From contig JAFEKR010000002.1 in NCBI GenBank assembly GCA_019022495.1, positions 5,580,001 through 5,644,000 of the forward strand: 64,000 nucleotides of DNA, given 5' to 3'. Every line of letters starts with the position of its first letter. The first letter of the stretch is position 1. The notes beneath the pieces are model-generated. The model was not told where the DNA came from. It searched no databases and worked only from the letters and a program-made list of their open reading frames with translations. The stretch is from Epichloe hybrida. Its lineage: Eukaryota; Ascomycota; Sordariomycetes; Hypocreales; Clavicipitaceae. The position numbers and the translations under genes were made by a program. Below, piece after piece: positions 46,510-60,973 of this stretch.

Positions 46510-48834
46510 CCGCCCCTAGTAGCATATCTAGATAGTAATAAATAAGAAAAGAAAAGTAAAAAAATTTAAGGTTATTTATAAAGCTTCTAAAACATCTCCC
46601 TTTGTAAAGTCCTTAGCCTTTATTATTTAAAGAAAGCATATAAAATCACTATATTTAACGCGTTCTAGGCCTTTTGTAAATGCATTAGTAATCATTTATT
46701 TAGTGCTAATCTATTAAAGATAAAAATCCCCTTAATAAGCTTTTTATATAATCTATTTATAGCGTAAATTAATATAATAAGTATGTCCCTTATGCTTCTT
46801 ATTAAGCACGTTAGCTTTTGCGTTCTAGCTATCTATAAATAGTAGTAATAAGCGTAATTACTTAATCCTAAAGTTATTAAGAAGTTAAGTAACCTAGAGT
46901 ATTAAGAGGCTAGTTAGCGTAAGGTTAATAAATTTAGCTTCTATAGAGCTAAGGGCTATAAGAGTTTATTTCTTTAATTACTAAAGGATATATCCTCTAG
47001 TAAGGGTTATAACATGCCCTATAGTTAAATGTCTTATATCTAGGTTATTAGTAAGGGAGGCATTACTAAATCCCTTTACTTAAAGCATTAATTTAGGGTT
47101 TAAAGAACTATATTCTCTAAGAATAATTCCTAAATTATTTACTCCTATAAGGTATTACTAAAGGTATTTCTTAAGATTTATATATACTTACTTTAGTGTA
47201 GAATTTGCACTATAAAGTTAATTAACTATAAATATAATATTAGGTTATATAAATACTAAAAGCTAGTTAAAGCTTCCTATTTGTTTTGCCTAGTTAAAGA
47301 GGTTATAAACTATATTAAGCTCTTTTTAATTAGCTAGAATAATAGTCTTTAGAAGCTAGGGAATGTTTAAAGCGTTAAGGTTATTAATGTTAAATTTCTT
47401 TATAATAGTCTATATATAAAGCCTTTAGTAAAGAAGTATAGTGTAATTAGCATAATTATAGACGAATTTAATACTAAGAAATAGCTTAATATTGCCTAAA
47501 TGCTTTAATTTATAGTGTTTCTATAATTCCTTAATAATATTTATAATAATTATAAAGGTCTTTCCTATAATAATTATATTATCTATATATAGAAGAAGTA
47601 TAATATTATTATATTAAAAAATGTAAAGTTTACTTAATAGCCTCTTAAAGCCCTACTATTTAAGTTCCTTAGTAATATTATCTAGCCACTAAAGAGAAGA
47701 AATAGGTAAGCTATAGAGAGCTCTTTTAAGCTTATAGACTTTAGTTATACTATCTAAGTAGCTATAAGGTTATTTAATATAAATATCTCCTTATGCTTTA
47801 GCATTAAGGAAGGCATTTATAATGTTATATTACTACTAATTATAGTTAAAGGTAGTAATAAGTGTGTAAAATACTTATAAAGAAACTAAGTACACTACTA
47901 CTATATAAAGGTCCTTATTACTAAAGACCTTTAGATTCTAGTTTTCTCTTATAACTTATCTTACCTTTAGATATAGGTTAAGATTAATTAGGTACTTTAT
48001 AGTATAAACCTATTAGCTATTAAAGATTTTTATATCTTTAGGAGTAAAGACTAGGTCCTAGTAGTTCTTTTTATTAATTTTTAGAAGTTCTTTTTTTTTA
48101 GTAAGTCTCTAGAAGTTATAATAGTTATCTATAGCTTTAGCCTTATACTAATTAAATAGAATATTAATCTTTATATTAGCTATATTAGCTACTTTAAGCA
48201 TTAGGAACGCGTATAAGGTAGTGATTTCCTTTACTTTATTATTATATAGGTTATTATTATAATAACAAATCACAAGGTTTAATTAATAAGATCCTAGAGA
48301 AAGGGCTTTCTTCTTGCCTAATATTATAATATTAAGGTAATCTTAACGTATATTAGATTAAAGAGATTATCTTAGAGGCTTAGGTTTTAGTTTAAGTTAT
48401 TATTAAATAATAGCATTATTATTAGCTTTAGCTTCTTTATCTAGGAAGGCCTTAGGCTAATGCCTTAGGAGGATAGTATTCTCTTTAATAATTTATTATT
48501 ATTAGCTTATAAGGTCCCTTTAAGAAGAACTCTTAGAGGGCATTAGAAGAGAGCTCTAAGATAGTAAAGGCTTAGTCCTAGTAGGAGAATTATCTTTCTC
48601 CTTAAAAGAGTAGTAATTCTTATTTATTTCTAAGGAAACTAAAGGGGTATCTATAAAATAGACTTTCTTCTATTTAATGTTACTAATAGGCTAGGAAAGA
48701 GGTTCTTCTATAGGTAAAACGTTAATAATATAATAGCCTTCTTCAGTAAAAGAAAGGTTAATAAGGTCCGTAATATAGATAGTCTTATTAGCCTTCAATT
48801 TAGTAAGCATAGGCATGTTCTTATTAAAGCGTAT

Positions 48835-49051
48835 TGTTATGGACTAGCCCCTAGGCTACTGCGATAGGGCGTTGATATAGTATTAAGAGACTTAAGGAGA
48901 AAGGAGAAAGGGTAAGAGGCTATCCCTAGTAGTGCCCCTTATACCCCCTTAGCTACTTATATAAGCCTCCTTTCCTTACCCTAATTACTTTTACCACTCC
49001 TCTCTTTAATTACTATATAGATAATGCTTAGGCAAAGCCTAAGCCCTTATA
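48835..49051 (-). repeat. 3' LTR of gypsy element C
   Basis: 217 bp, starts TGTTATGGACTAGCCCC and ends CCCTTATA, where the partner has CCCTTACA. Contains GCTTAGGCAAAGCCTAAGCC, an inverted repeat near the end. Confidence 0.92.
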
Positions 49052-52000
49052 TATACTCTTACTTAGGCTTGTTTAATAAGTTCTCTTTTTATAATAGTCC
49101 TATGAATTATCCTATAGGTAATTAATCCTATTCCTTGCTTATTATTATTAGGTGTGTAATACATTTACCTTACTAGCTATTACATAGTAATAGCAACTGC
49201 CTTACTTCTATGCCTTAGTTTTATAGTGTATATAATATGTTTACCCTACTAACCTATTATTTATTATAGTCTCTAGCCTTACCCTTACTAGTTTATTAAT
49301 TACCTAATATAGGTTTAAAACTATATATAAATATCCTACTTAGTTCCTTTTTATATTTTACTTTCTTTTATATAACACTATCCCTTTACTATTATAATTC
49401 TATTATACCTTCCCTTTTATCCTATTAGAACTTCCTTCTTAAATAATTATTCTTCTATTAGAATATACCTTATAATTTATCTAACTCTCCTTTACCCCTA
49501 GCTAGTCTTACTATGCCTTTAGCCTATTCTATTAGTAAGTTTCTTATAGAGGGTAACTTAGATAATAATTAATATGCTACTCCCTAATTAGTCTAGCGCC
49601 CTTATAAGCTATATATAAAATAAGCCCTTACTACTAGCATTCTAGAATATTATTTACCTAAATCTAGAGAATTATACCCTTTATATTAAAAGTAATACCT
49701 TTCCTATATATAGTACACTAGGCTTTTATTTACTAACCCTTATCTTTATTACACACTAAAGGATATTAAGGTAGAGATTACTATAGGTATATATATTATT
49801 AAACCTAGAGTCCTTAAAACTTTAGGTATAAAAAAGAAAATACTTATACTATCCTAAAGGTTTTACTACCTTATTAATTAGTAAAACTCCCTCCTTACTT
49901 AGGCTTAGTTTAATCTAGCTTCTATATAGTTAGCCCTTAGGGTATCCCTTACTACTAATATTACTATAATAAATATAACTAGTCTTAAAGTTACCCCTTT
50001 TATTAGCGCTAGCCCTTTAGCTAGCTATAGTATAGCCTATTTTATATAGTAAGCTATAAGTATTCTATTCTAATAAAACTAGTAAGTTATTAGCAAACTA
50101 ACTATAATATATAAAGAGATATATAAGTAATTTTCTATGCTTCTCTAAGCTTTAATGCTTTATTACTAGGATAAAATCTAGTAATATATTTAAATTACTA
50201 GGTTAAGTAATAAATCTCCTTCTTATTACTACTAGTAACTATTATGCCTCCCTTTTATAATAGGTTTAACTTATAATTATATTCCTAGAGCCTTAGGAGC
50301 TAGCTATCCCCTAGCTAGAAATAATACTTCTCCCCCCCTTAGTTATCCTCCTCTTACTTACTGCTTACTTACTAAGTCTTCTATTACACCCTCTCTTATA
50401 TATACTCCTTACACTAACCCTATTTATACTATCTAAGTCCTAGGTTATACCTAAGGTAAATAAGGTAAATAACTTATTATACTATAACTATTACCTAGTA
50501 ATAATAATACTATAGCTATAGTAGCTATAGTATAACTCTAAATAGAGGTAGCACGCTTTTAACTATTCTCTCCTAGTAATTTAGGTAATAACTTAATAGA
50601 TAATTATTCTTATTAAGTAATAGTAGTAAAATATAGTAATTTAGTGCCTTAGGTGCTTATTAAAGTCTTTATAGGTATATAAGTCTTTTAAAATTAATTT
50701 AGTTTATTATTATATTATATATCTCCCTATTTTACCTTAAACTTATTAAGGGCCTATATCTATACTATGTTCTCTAATAGTTCCTATATAGGCTATATAT
50801 AACTTACTTACTTAATAAGTATATTATATCTTTTACCCTAGCCTAGGGTATTCTAAGCCACTAGGATTCGCTTAACCTAATATTCCTTAATAAGTTTATT
50901 ATTACCTTCTATAGGGACCTATTCTAGTCCTAAATAGAAGTCCTAGAGCTTTTAACTAGGGAGAGGCTTCTCTATAGCGTGTTTAATAAGGTTTACATAA
51001 AATACTAGGTAAATACCTCTTAGGATATTAAGCTATACTATAAGTAATATTAGGACTTTTATAACTATATACTTTACTACTACCTAATTAAGTTTCTATA
51101 AGGGGTAGTTAGTTTTAATATTTTTAAGTAAAAGCTATACTTTATCTCTAACCTAAAACTATTTTACTAGCTAATATAAAGTAAATATAGCGTCTTACTG
51201 CCTTTATTATATATAAGCTATTATAGCTTATACTAGATAAGTACTCTCCTAGAGGTGCTTAAGAAACTATATTACTTACCCCTTTAGTGTTATTATAGAA
51301 GTAAATATATCTAGTAGTACCTAGACTAGCTCTAGGTTATAGCTATATAGTAGCTTATTTAGGCTAACTTCTATTATAGAAAATAGCCTATTATTAATTA
51401 TAAGCTAGCAAGTAGCTAGATATTCTAGCTAGTTAAACTATAAGAAAAAGACTATAATATATAGTATTACTTATACCTCTTAGTTTACTTACTTTATACT
51501 ACTATTAGTCTATAAGTAATATAATATAAAAAGTAACTAATTAATCCTAACTAGGGAGCATAATATTATCTAAAACTTTCCTAACTAATCTAAACTATAA
51601 TCTATAATAATTAATTAAGGAAACCCCTTAAACTACTACTAAACTATTTTAAACCTCTTTATATATTCCTTAGCTCCTATAGAAGTTATAGCCTTAAGCT
51701 AAATAAATTTAAAGAGTTAATCTATAATAACTATTAGGTATTATAGCTTTTCTAGGGATAGTGCTAGTAAGTTTATTATAAAGTTAATAGAGATTTATAA
51801 CTAGAACTAGTTAGGGATAGGTAAAGGCTTTAGTAAGCCCTAGCACTATTAATAGCTCTTATAACTACTATAGTAGTAATAGTTATAAATAAACCTAGTG
51901 ATATCTTATAATATCCTATCCTAGTAAAACTGCTATTATAAGATTTAGAATGTAGTGTTATAGCCTAGGTGCCTTACTACTAGCAAATTATAGTATTATT

Positions 52001-53786
52001 ATATTAGGGTTATTATAAGAGGCTCCTACGCTAGGACTTAGGTATAGCCCCTAAACTAAAGCACCTTATAAGCGCTTATAAAATAATCTATTACTTACTC
52101 TCTTATAAGTGCCTTAATAGGAAACCTTTAGGCCCCTTTTTAAATAGCCTTTAATTAGATACTATATATAGGGTCTAAGATAATAGCCTAGTTTTATAAG
52201 GTCTAAAGGTATTTAGTAGTAAAGAGAACCTTACTAGCTAGTAATAGCGCTATACTACTATTATCCTACTATTTATCTAGTATTAGTAAGAGCTATATAA
52301 TAGTAATAGGTTATAGGATATATCCTATCCTAGAGGTTACCCTTTCCTAGTCTTATTCCCTTTAAGAAAGAGTATTAGGCTACTATACCTATATACTAGG
52401 TTTATACTAGAGGTGGAAATTAAATAGCGTAAGTATGTTTGCTTATTAAGCTTACTACTCTAATATTAACTAGGGAGTTATAAAGTACTTTAGGTTCTTA
52501 TAGTTTATATAGATTATAAATAGACTAGAAACGCCCTATAGCTTAGCTAACTATACCTTAAGGCATAAGATAATAGCTAATAATTCCATATTATAAATTA
52601 TATAGTTCTTTTATAAGGTTATAAGGCTAGTAAAGTAGTAAGTAACTAGGTATATAACGCTATCCTAGCCTTACTAAGAAAGGTATTCTCTAATAGCTAT
52701 TCCTAAATAATTAGCTTTTACTACTATAGGGAGATCTAGGTCCTATTATGCTAGTACTAGGTACGTAATAAAGGTGTCTTTTAGCCTATTAAAGGTATTA
52801 TTCTCTTTAGGTCCTTATTAAAAAGGGACATTCCTCTTAGTTAATTATATTAGTAGTGCTACTAGTTCTAAAAAGTTACTAATAAAGTTATAGTAAAAGT
52901 TAGTAAACCCTAGGAAGCTATAGACCCCCTAAAGTTTTGTTAGGGCTACTTACTCCCTAATAGCTATAACCTTTGCTAGGTCTAGATAAATAGAATAACC
53001 TACTATAATAATATATCCTAGGTATTAAACCTCCTTTACTATAAATATAAACTTATTAAGGTCTAAGTATAAACCTACATCCCTTAGGTAGCTTAATATT
53101 AACTAGACCTTAGCTATATAGTCTTTCCTTAATCCCCCTAAGTAAACTAAGATATTATCTAAGTATGCTATAATAAAGTCCCCTAATATATCCCCTAAGG
53201 ACTTATTAATATAATATTAAAATATCACTAGTATTCTAGCTAGGCTAAAGGGGCAAACTAGCTACTTAAATAGCTTAAACCTAGTTTAAAACACTATTAG
53301 GTGCTCCTAGCCCTTAGTAATCTATAGCTTATAATACGCTATATAAATATTTACCTTTATAAACTAGCGTACCTAGGATAAGGAATAGAGTGTCTCCTTA
53401 ATTAATAGGAGAGGATAGTAATCCTATGCTATTATCTTATTAAGAGCGTGGTAGTCCACGTAAAAACGCCACCCCCTATTAGCCTTTTTAATAAGAACTA
53501 GAGCTATAGCTAATAATAAGCTAGTATAGATCTAACCCTTATCTATTAAGTCTATGATTTAGCGCCTAACCTCTAGAAGCTAGTCCCTTAGTATATTATA
53601 TAGCAGTCCCTAAGGGAGCGTTAGTTTAGACCTATCTTAATTCTTACATAAGCGTATATAGTAATTAAGGGACCCCTAATAAGGAGGTAAGCTATTAGCT
53701 CTAGCCTTATTAAAAAGGTCTATAAAGTTAGCTAACTCCTTAGGTAATATTAATATATCTAGGCTATTAGGTTTTATCTTAGGCAC

Positions 53787-53935
53787 CAGAGCTTTGTACT
53801 ACACTACACTACATTTTGTAGTATTTGTAGTGTAGTGTAGTATACTACATACTACACTACACTACACTACACTACATACTACACTACAAGAAATTTTTTT
53901 TACTACATGTAGTATTTATAGTATTTTGTAGTATT
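53787..53935. repeat. subterminal TACTACAC repeat cluster, left
   Basis: Dense direct and inverted copies of ACTACACTAC / GTAGTGTAGT. A shorter cluster mirrors it at about 55688-55770. Confidence 0.85.
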
Positions 53936-53960
53936 TGTAGTATTTTAAAAAAAATAACTT

Positions 53961-54178
53961 ATAATAACTAATAATAGCTTATAATAGCTTATTATAGCTT
54001 ATAATAGCTTATTATAGCTTATAATAGCTTATAATAGCTTATTATAGCTTATAATAGCTTATAATAGCTTATAATAGCTTATTATAGCTTATAATAGCTT
54101 ATTATAGCTTATAATAGCTTATAATAGCTTATTATAGCTTATAATAGCTTATAATAGCTTATATAGCTTATAATGGCT
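53961..54178. repeat. 10-bp tandem array ATAATAGCTT / ATTATAGCTT
   Basis: About 20 units in exact 10-base register, in two variants that differ at position 3 (A or T) and alternate irregularly. Confidence 0.95.
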
Positions 54179-54227
54179 TACAAATTTATTAGCTATTACT
54201 AATTAGTATTAGCTAGTATTTCCTTTA

Positions 54228-55010
54228 AGTAAAAATTATATATTAAAGCAAGAAAGCTATAGATAAGTTATAAATAGGTACTAAGACCTACTTTTATACT
54301 TACTTTTATAAAAATCTCTCTCTCTAAGTAAAAATCATATATCTAAGCATAAAAGCTATAGATAAGTTATAAATAGGTACTAAGACTTACTTTTAGACCT
54401 ACTTTTATAAGAATCCCACTTTTTATGTAAAAATCATATATTTAAGTAAGAAAGCTATAAAGAAATTACTAATATTTATAAGGACCCACTTATAGGCCCA
54501 CTTTTATAAAAATCCCTTTTACTAAGTAAAAGTTATAAATATAAGTATAAAAGCTATAGATAAGTTACTAATAGGTATAAGACCCACTTTTAGACCCACT
54601 TTTATAAGAATCCCACTTTTTATGTAAAAATCATATATTTAAGTAAGAAAGCTATAAAGAAGTTACTAATATTTATAAGGACCCACTTATAGACTCACTT
54701 TTATAAAAATCCCTTCCACTAAGTAAAAGTTATAATATAAGTATAAAAGCTATAGATAAGTTACTAATAGGTATAAGACCCACTTTTGGACCCGCTTTTA
54801 TATGAATTTCTCTTTTTAAGTAAAATTATGTATTTAAGTAAGAAAGCTATAAAGAAGTTACCTATAGTTATAAGGACCCACTTTTAGACCCACTTTTATA
54901 TAAATTTCTCTTTTAAAGTAAAAATTATATATTTAAGCAAGAAAGCTATAAAGAAGTTACTAATAGTTATAAAGACCTACTTTTAGACTCACTTTTAGAC
55001 CTTTTTTTAG
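54228..55010. repeat. about 98-bp tandem array, 8 copies, with dimer structure
   Basis: Units begin AAGTAAAA or ATGTAAAA at about 54228, 54325, 54424, 54525, 54622, 54720, 54819 and 54916. Each carries AAGCTATA, a TAAGGACCCAC or TAAGACCCAC segment and CTTTTATA. Two unit types alternate, giving a higher-order repeat near 197 bp. Confidence 0.88.
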
Positions 55011-57700
55011 ACCTGTTTTTAGAAAAAACTATATTACTAAGTAAGAAAACTAAAGATAATCTATATTATTTAAGTTACTTTTAAAGCTTATTTTTTAATA
55101 ACTTTAATACTAAGGAAAATTCATTATATATATTTATTAAATCTATAATTAAATATTTAATTTCTTCTTAAGTAACTTTACTTAGTACTTTTACTATTCC
55201 TTTTACTAAAAAAACCCTTAAAGTTAATATAATTATTTATAACTCTAATAAAATAGCTATATTACTAGGAACTTCTTTATTAGTTAAATTTTAATATTCT
55301 CTTATTAATAAGATAGTTATATATATATATATAATATTATTAGAGTTTTAGTCTTATTTATATATAATAAAAAATAATTTCTTTAGGGTAATTCCTATAT
55401 TTTAAGTAAAAAAGGCATACTAAAATAAATAGTAAATCTAAAGAAAAAGATATTAAGATAAAATAACCTCTATAATTAAGGGAAAAAAATAGGTTATAAT
55501 TATAAACTAAATATACCTTATTTAGCTTCTATATACCTATAATTAGCTTAATAATCTGAATAATCTTAAACTTTAAGAATTTATAACTAAATAACTAAAT
55601 TATAATAAAAAAATCAGCTAATATTAACTTAATTAAGAAAAATCTAAGGAATATTATAAAACTATATAATACCCCACTTTTTTTTCTACTAATACTACAC
55701 TACACTAAAATCTACTACACTACATACTACAACGAAAGCCAAAATACTACATTTACTACACTACATGCAAAGCTCTGTTAGGCACTATAATCTATAGTAC
55801 TATTATTATCTCCCTAAGGCTTATAGTAATAAATATTATAGAAGTGTCCTTTCTCTAGTGTGCCTAGCGCGCTTCTATGGCATATAAGGACCTAATAATC
55901 CCCTATACTAGAGTCTCTACCCTACGCGCAGAGGCTTTAAAGATATATAAGCCCTTTACCACTCTAATAACTAATTACTATTTCGCTATATAAATAACTA
56001 TATTATAATGTTCTAGCTATAGCATCCTAAGTATAATATCTTATATAAGGCCTAGGATAACATATAAATACACTAATAACTCCTAGCTATTAATATCTAT
56101 TCTAGTGCGTACTATATAGGTAATTAAGGAGGTATTCTCTTATACTCTCTTTCCCTTTCTTTTTATTTTTACTATAGTCTAGACATGCCTTCTCTTTAGT
56201 AACTATATAAGCTCTAGGCTAAACTATTTTACTACTAACTTACTTATAGCACTATAATAATTATAACTATAATTAATCTAGATATTAATATAATAATATA
56301 TATTAAAGAGTATAGGAATTAAGAATAGTAATTAGTCTATATATTATACTATATCCCACTCTAACTCTATATAGCTTAAATAGTTATCCTATATTATAGT
56401 ATATAGTTAGCCTCCTTACCCCTATATAAGACTTTACTTAGAGGCTACTTATTTTCTATAAGGGGAATATTTACCTCCTTATCTATGCTTTTCTTATTTA
56501 CTTTATATAAGTTAATACTAACCTATAGGGAATAGGGTAGGAGAAAGGTACACTCCTAAATATAGTAGTCCTTAGATTTATATTATAAGTAATATCTTTT
56601 CTAATAGCGTTTAGCTAACTTTACTTCTAATACTTATTTAGCCTATTATATATCTATAGCTAGCTTTAGACCCTTCTCTTTCTTAACTAGCTTATTCTAT
56701 TTTCCTAATTAAGTCCTTACTATGCATACCCTAGTTATTAGCGTATTACCCTTATAATTAGTCTAAGGTATAGGTTTAGCTAGCTATAGTTTATATTAGG
56801 ACTAGTACTTATCCTCTATAGCAAGGGCCTTAATATTAACTATAATCTTATAATACTATATAATAGCTATATATTACACACTTTAGCTAATACCCTAGCT
56901 TACGCTAATTTCTCTTAAATGCTTATTAAGCGCTTATTAAAGCTTTACTAGCTTTATATTATCCCCTTAATAATCCCCTCTTACTAATAAGAGCTTCTCT
57001 ATAAAGCAAATAAAGAACATAGAAAATAGCTCCCTTAGGCCTTATTTTATCTAGTTAAGTTCTATAAGGGCTATCTCTTACCTATATAAATTAAAGAACA
57101 TAAACCTAAGGTATTCTAGGAATTTAGCTAGGTTAAAATTATAAATACTACCTTATTTAAAGAAAGTAGTTACTTAGGACTAGACTTTAAAGAATAAGTT
57201 CTAGTAAATAAATATTTACTTATTCTTATTAGTTTTAATAAAGTCCTTATTTACCTATAGCTTATATTCTATTAGGAACTTTTATATAGTAAATAAGGCC
57301 TTATTACTATTATATAGGTTACCTATAGGAATAGGTTTTTATTTTACCCTAGGTATAGTTAAGACTAGGTTAAAGGTAGGAGGTAAAGTAAGGTTTACTA
57401 TTAGGGTATTAGGCTAGGCTATAATAAGTAGTTAGGTTAAGGGTCTTATAATGCTTATAGTTACTTATTATTAGAGGTATATAAGTTCTGCTATTTGCTT
57501 ATTAAGTATAAGTTAAAGTATCTTAAATTAGGCCTATTAAGCTACTAGTAATACTATAGCGTTAAATAAGGGAGTTATTATTCCCTAGCTAGGTTAGTCT
57601 TATAGTTAAAGCGTGTCTGCTATATTTATTAATATATCTATTAGCATTTCTATTATGTCTTTTAGTAGTTATTAAAAAGGACTAAAGGAAGTCTCTTAAT

Positions 57701-57917
57701 TATTATAGACTAGCCCTTAGGCTACTATAATAGGGTATTAATATAGTATTAAGAGACTTAAGGAGAAAGGAGGAAGGGTAAAAGGCTATCCCTAGTAGTG
57801 CCCCTTATACCCCCTTAGCTACTTATATAAGCCTCCTTTCCTTACCCTAACTGCTTTTACCACTCCCCTCTCTAACTGCTATACGGACAATGCTTAGGCA
57901 AAGCCTAAGCCCTTACA
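57701..57917 (-). repeat. 5' LTR of gypsy element C
   Basis: 217 bp, starts TATTATAGACTAGCCC (RIP form of TGTTATGGACTAGCCC) and ends CCCTTACA, followed by CGTAT. Confidence 0.92.
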
Positions 57918-60900
57918 CGTATATCCCTTATATATATAATCCTCTAATCTTTAGGGATCTAAACTTTATAAAGGTAATATTTAGGGCTATCTATGCTTAT
58001 AAGTTAACCTTTCTTAGCTTATAGCGCTATCTTCTATAATTAAACGTAATATTTATTAGAAATACGTATATACGCAATATATCCCTATATGCGCAAGTGT
58101 TAAATTAAGGCATTATTTTTAAGGCCTAGGATATTAAATAATACTTACTAAGGAGACTAATTATCCTTATTCCTATATATAAGCAAGAGATTAGTGATTT
58201 TAGCTACATGCTTTATAGCATATAGCTAGAGAAGCTCTAGTAATTTAGCTTTAATTATTAAGGATTATACTATCTCTATAAGAGTTTAACTAGCGCATTT
58301 AATAAGGCCTTAATAGGTAGGAATATATAAAGCGCTAGTTTAATAGATAATTCCCTCCTTCTAATAGAAAAGTTTAAACTTCTCTTTAAGGAATTTAGTT
58401 ATATTATCTATATAAAAGTATTTAATAGTAAAGCTATTGCTTATGTTTTTAATAGTAGTCTTTTAAGCTTAGATTACTTTAACTACACTAGCTTTATTAA
58501 TAGTTAGGATTACTTAGTAAAAGCATGTATAAGTATTAATTATATATAATAAGTGCTTTTTCCTTTTAAAGCCTTTAGGCTTATATTTAATAAAGTCCTA
58601 GAATATATAAGAAAGAAAGGTAGTTATATTATTAAAGTCTTCTTAATAAATTATTTAAGGGGCCTTTAATAAAAGGCAAGCTAAGCACTAGAAGTTAATT
58701 AAGGAGGTAAGGTTAATTATAATTCCTACTTCTTTATAGGCTAGTATAATTTATTCTTTCCCTATATACTTAAGTCTTTTATATAAGAGGCTGAATTTTA
58801 CCTTCTTAGTAATAGATTTGCTTAATAAGGCTATAAAATTAAATTAAGGTTTCTTCTCCCTAAGAATTAATATTAAAATGTTAGACTTCTAATTATAAGA
58901 AGTAATAGCATTGCCTATAGACTTTAAGATTAATTAATCTTTAAATCTATTTATAATAATACCTCCTTACTTAAGAAAACCTAGTGAAATTATATTAACT
59001 TTAGCCTTTAGTGCCTATTAGGCATTAGAAAGTTCTAGATAGCCTTTACTAATAAGGAGTTTAATATTACTAATACCTTTAATATTAAGTTATTTTCTAT
59101 TGCTTAATATTATTAGTCTAGTAATTATATTAGTGTTTAAATAAGTAAACTATTTAGTTATATTAAATATATAAGTATTATATCTAGAGTTAAGAATATA
59201 GTCTTCCTTTATAAGGTAATTTGCTATTATTTAAAAGGAATAGTCCTAGTTAATTACTATAAGAGAGAGATTGCTTCCTATAGTAATAATATTAGAAGAG
59301 GTAGTTATAGTAGTAATTATAGTTATATTACCTTTTTTCTTTATTAAGTTAGGCTTCTTCTCTAGATAAAGCTTCTAGTAATTATCCTTTAAATAAATAG
59401 GTTATCCTAGAGAGATTAAATAACTATAATCTAGCTTAATAGTCTTAGAGGTTTTATTCTTCTTTATTAGAGCTTTGCCTTTACCTTTTATATTAGCATT
59501 ATCCTTATTATTCTTTTATTAGGTATTAAAGTTAACCTTTTAGTCCTTCTAAGGCTTATTAGCTTTATATATTAAATAGGTAAGCATACCTTCTTTTATA
59601 AGCTTTAATTTAGAGAATCCCTTAATCTTCTAAGTATTATAAATATTAGGCATTAAGCCTTTAATTACTTTAATAGTTTATAATACCTAAATAATATTAG
59701 GGATCTTTTTAATCTTATAGATCTAGTTCTAAAGGTTCTAGTAATAGTCTAGCTAAGCTCTTATTATAGAGAAATTAGCTCTCTTTAATTAAGAGAACTA
59801 TTATAGTAGCTTAATAATAGCTAAATTAGCCTTAAAGCTATAATTGCTTTTAATTAATTATATTATATTAGTAACTAGCATTATATTAGTCTATCCTATA
59901 TATATTAAATTCTTTTAGACTTATAAAGAGAGGCTTTACTATATAATAAAAGAGAGAACAGTATAATACTTATTAGTCTCTTAAGACTATAGAGTTACTC
60001 TAGTTAAATATAGTATAAGTTATATAATATAAACTTATATTTAGATTAAGATCTCCTATTCCTTAAAGTTCTTAGCCCCTTTAAGAGAAGTAATAACTAT
60101 AGTCCTTATATAATATGCCTTAGTAATATTATTAAGTTTAGTTAGATTAGGTTAGGTAGCTAGAATAGTACTAGAAGTACCTATATTAGCTATACTATAG
60201 GAAAGGAAGGGTAGGGTTATATATTAGAATTTGTATACTTCTATTACTATATATATTTAATACTAATTATTATTAATTTAGTCTAATAGGAGTTATAGTA
60301 ATAGCTCTCTAAGGATTAAATTACTATGTGGCTACTAATATATAGAGATATAAAGTTAAGAATATAAGTGGCCTAAAAGGTATTTTTAAATGCCCTAAAA
60401 TATTTTACCTTAGCCTAGTTAAAGGGTAATACTTTACCTAGAATTTACTATACTTGCTTTACTTACTTTACTATATATTACTTTACCCTAGATAGTAATA
60501 GATCTAGATTATTAGTTTTAGGTACCTAAGGTAATTCTATAAGGAATATCTTATCCTAGCTTGCTATTTACTAAGATTTACCTAGAAGGGATTAACTTTT
60601 TATATATATTATAAAAGATTATATAGTGTTAAGTAATATATAAGTTTATAGCTTAGAGAAAAAATTATTATACTTATAAATTAGGAAAATAATATATAAA
60701 GGTTATATATTTAATTCCTAGTTATGTAAAATTTTTATAGCTTTATATGTGTAAAAGAAAGCTAAATTATAATTAATCTAATTTTAACTTATATAGTATT
60801 ATTAGTTTTTAGGTAATGGAAAAAGTCTTTATGCTACCCTATAAGTTAAGTAATTTGCTTTAATAAGATATTAGGAAAAGATATATAATTATATATAAGA

Positions 60901-60956
60901 CTATAATAGTTAGATAAAAGGGAAAAATGAAAAGAAAGGTAAGGGCGTAATTATAA

Positions 60957-60973
60957 GCGCTAGGCTTATAACC
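60957..60973 (-). other. primer-binding site of element A, half tRNA-iMet
   Basis: Minus-strand GGTTATAAGCCTAGCGC. The complement of the initiator tRNA-Met segment CGCTGGGCTCATAACC plus one base is GGTTATGAGCCCAGCGC, so 15 of 17 bases match and both differences are RIP-type (G-to-A, C-to-T). Confidence 0.75.

Larger units (their letters stand above)
53787..55777. mobile_element. hAT-like non-autonomous DNA transposon nested in element C
   Basis: Perfect 10-bp inverted ends CAGAGCTTTG...CAAAGCTCTG, flanked by an exact 8-bp duplication TTAGGCAC (53779-53786 and 55778-55785). The CAGAG terminus and 8-bp duplication are the hAT pattern. Just inside both ends are many copies of TACTACAC/GTGTAGTA, the kind of subterminal repeat that hAT transposases bind. 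The interior holds two tandem arrays and no transposase-like frame. Unlike the surrounding DNA it keeps many CA dinucleotides, so it probably arrived after the host element had been mutated. Confidence 0.9.
48835..57917 (-). mobile_element. Ty3/gypsy element C nested in element A
   Basis: 217-bp LTRs at 48835-49051 and 57701-57917, flanked by the 5-bp duplication CGTAT (48830-48834 and 57918-57922). About 7.1 kb without the inner hAT-like insertion. Minus orientation: at about 53425-53485 the reverse strand reads WRFYVDYHALNKI, and at about 53140-53190 AYLDNILVY. These are the gypsy reverse-transcriptase motifs WRFCVDYRALNK and AYLDDILIY after RIP-type changes. All frames are broken. Confidence 0.92.

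Noticed and set aside
53961..54178. CRISPR-like or tRNA-like short repeats
   Set aside because: The 10-bp units are head to tail with no spacers, inside a eukaryotic hAT-like element.
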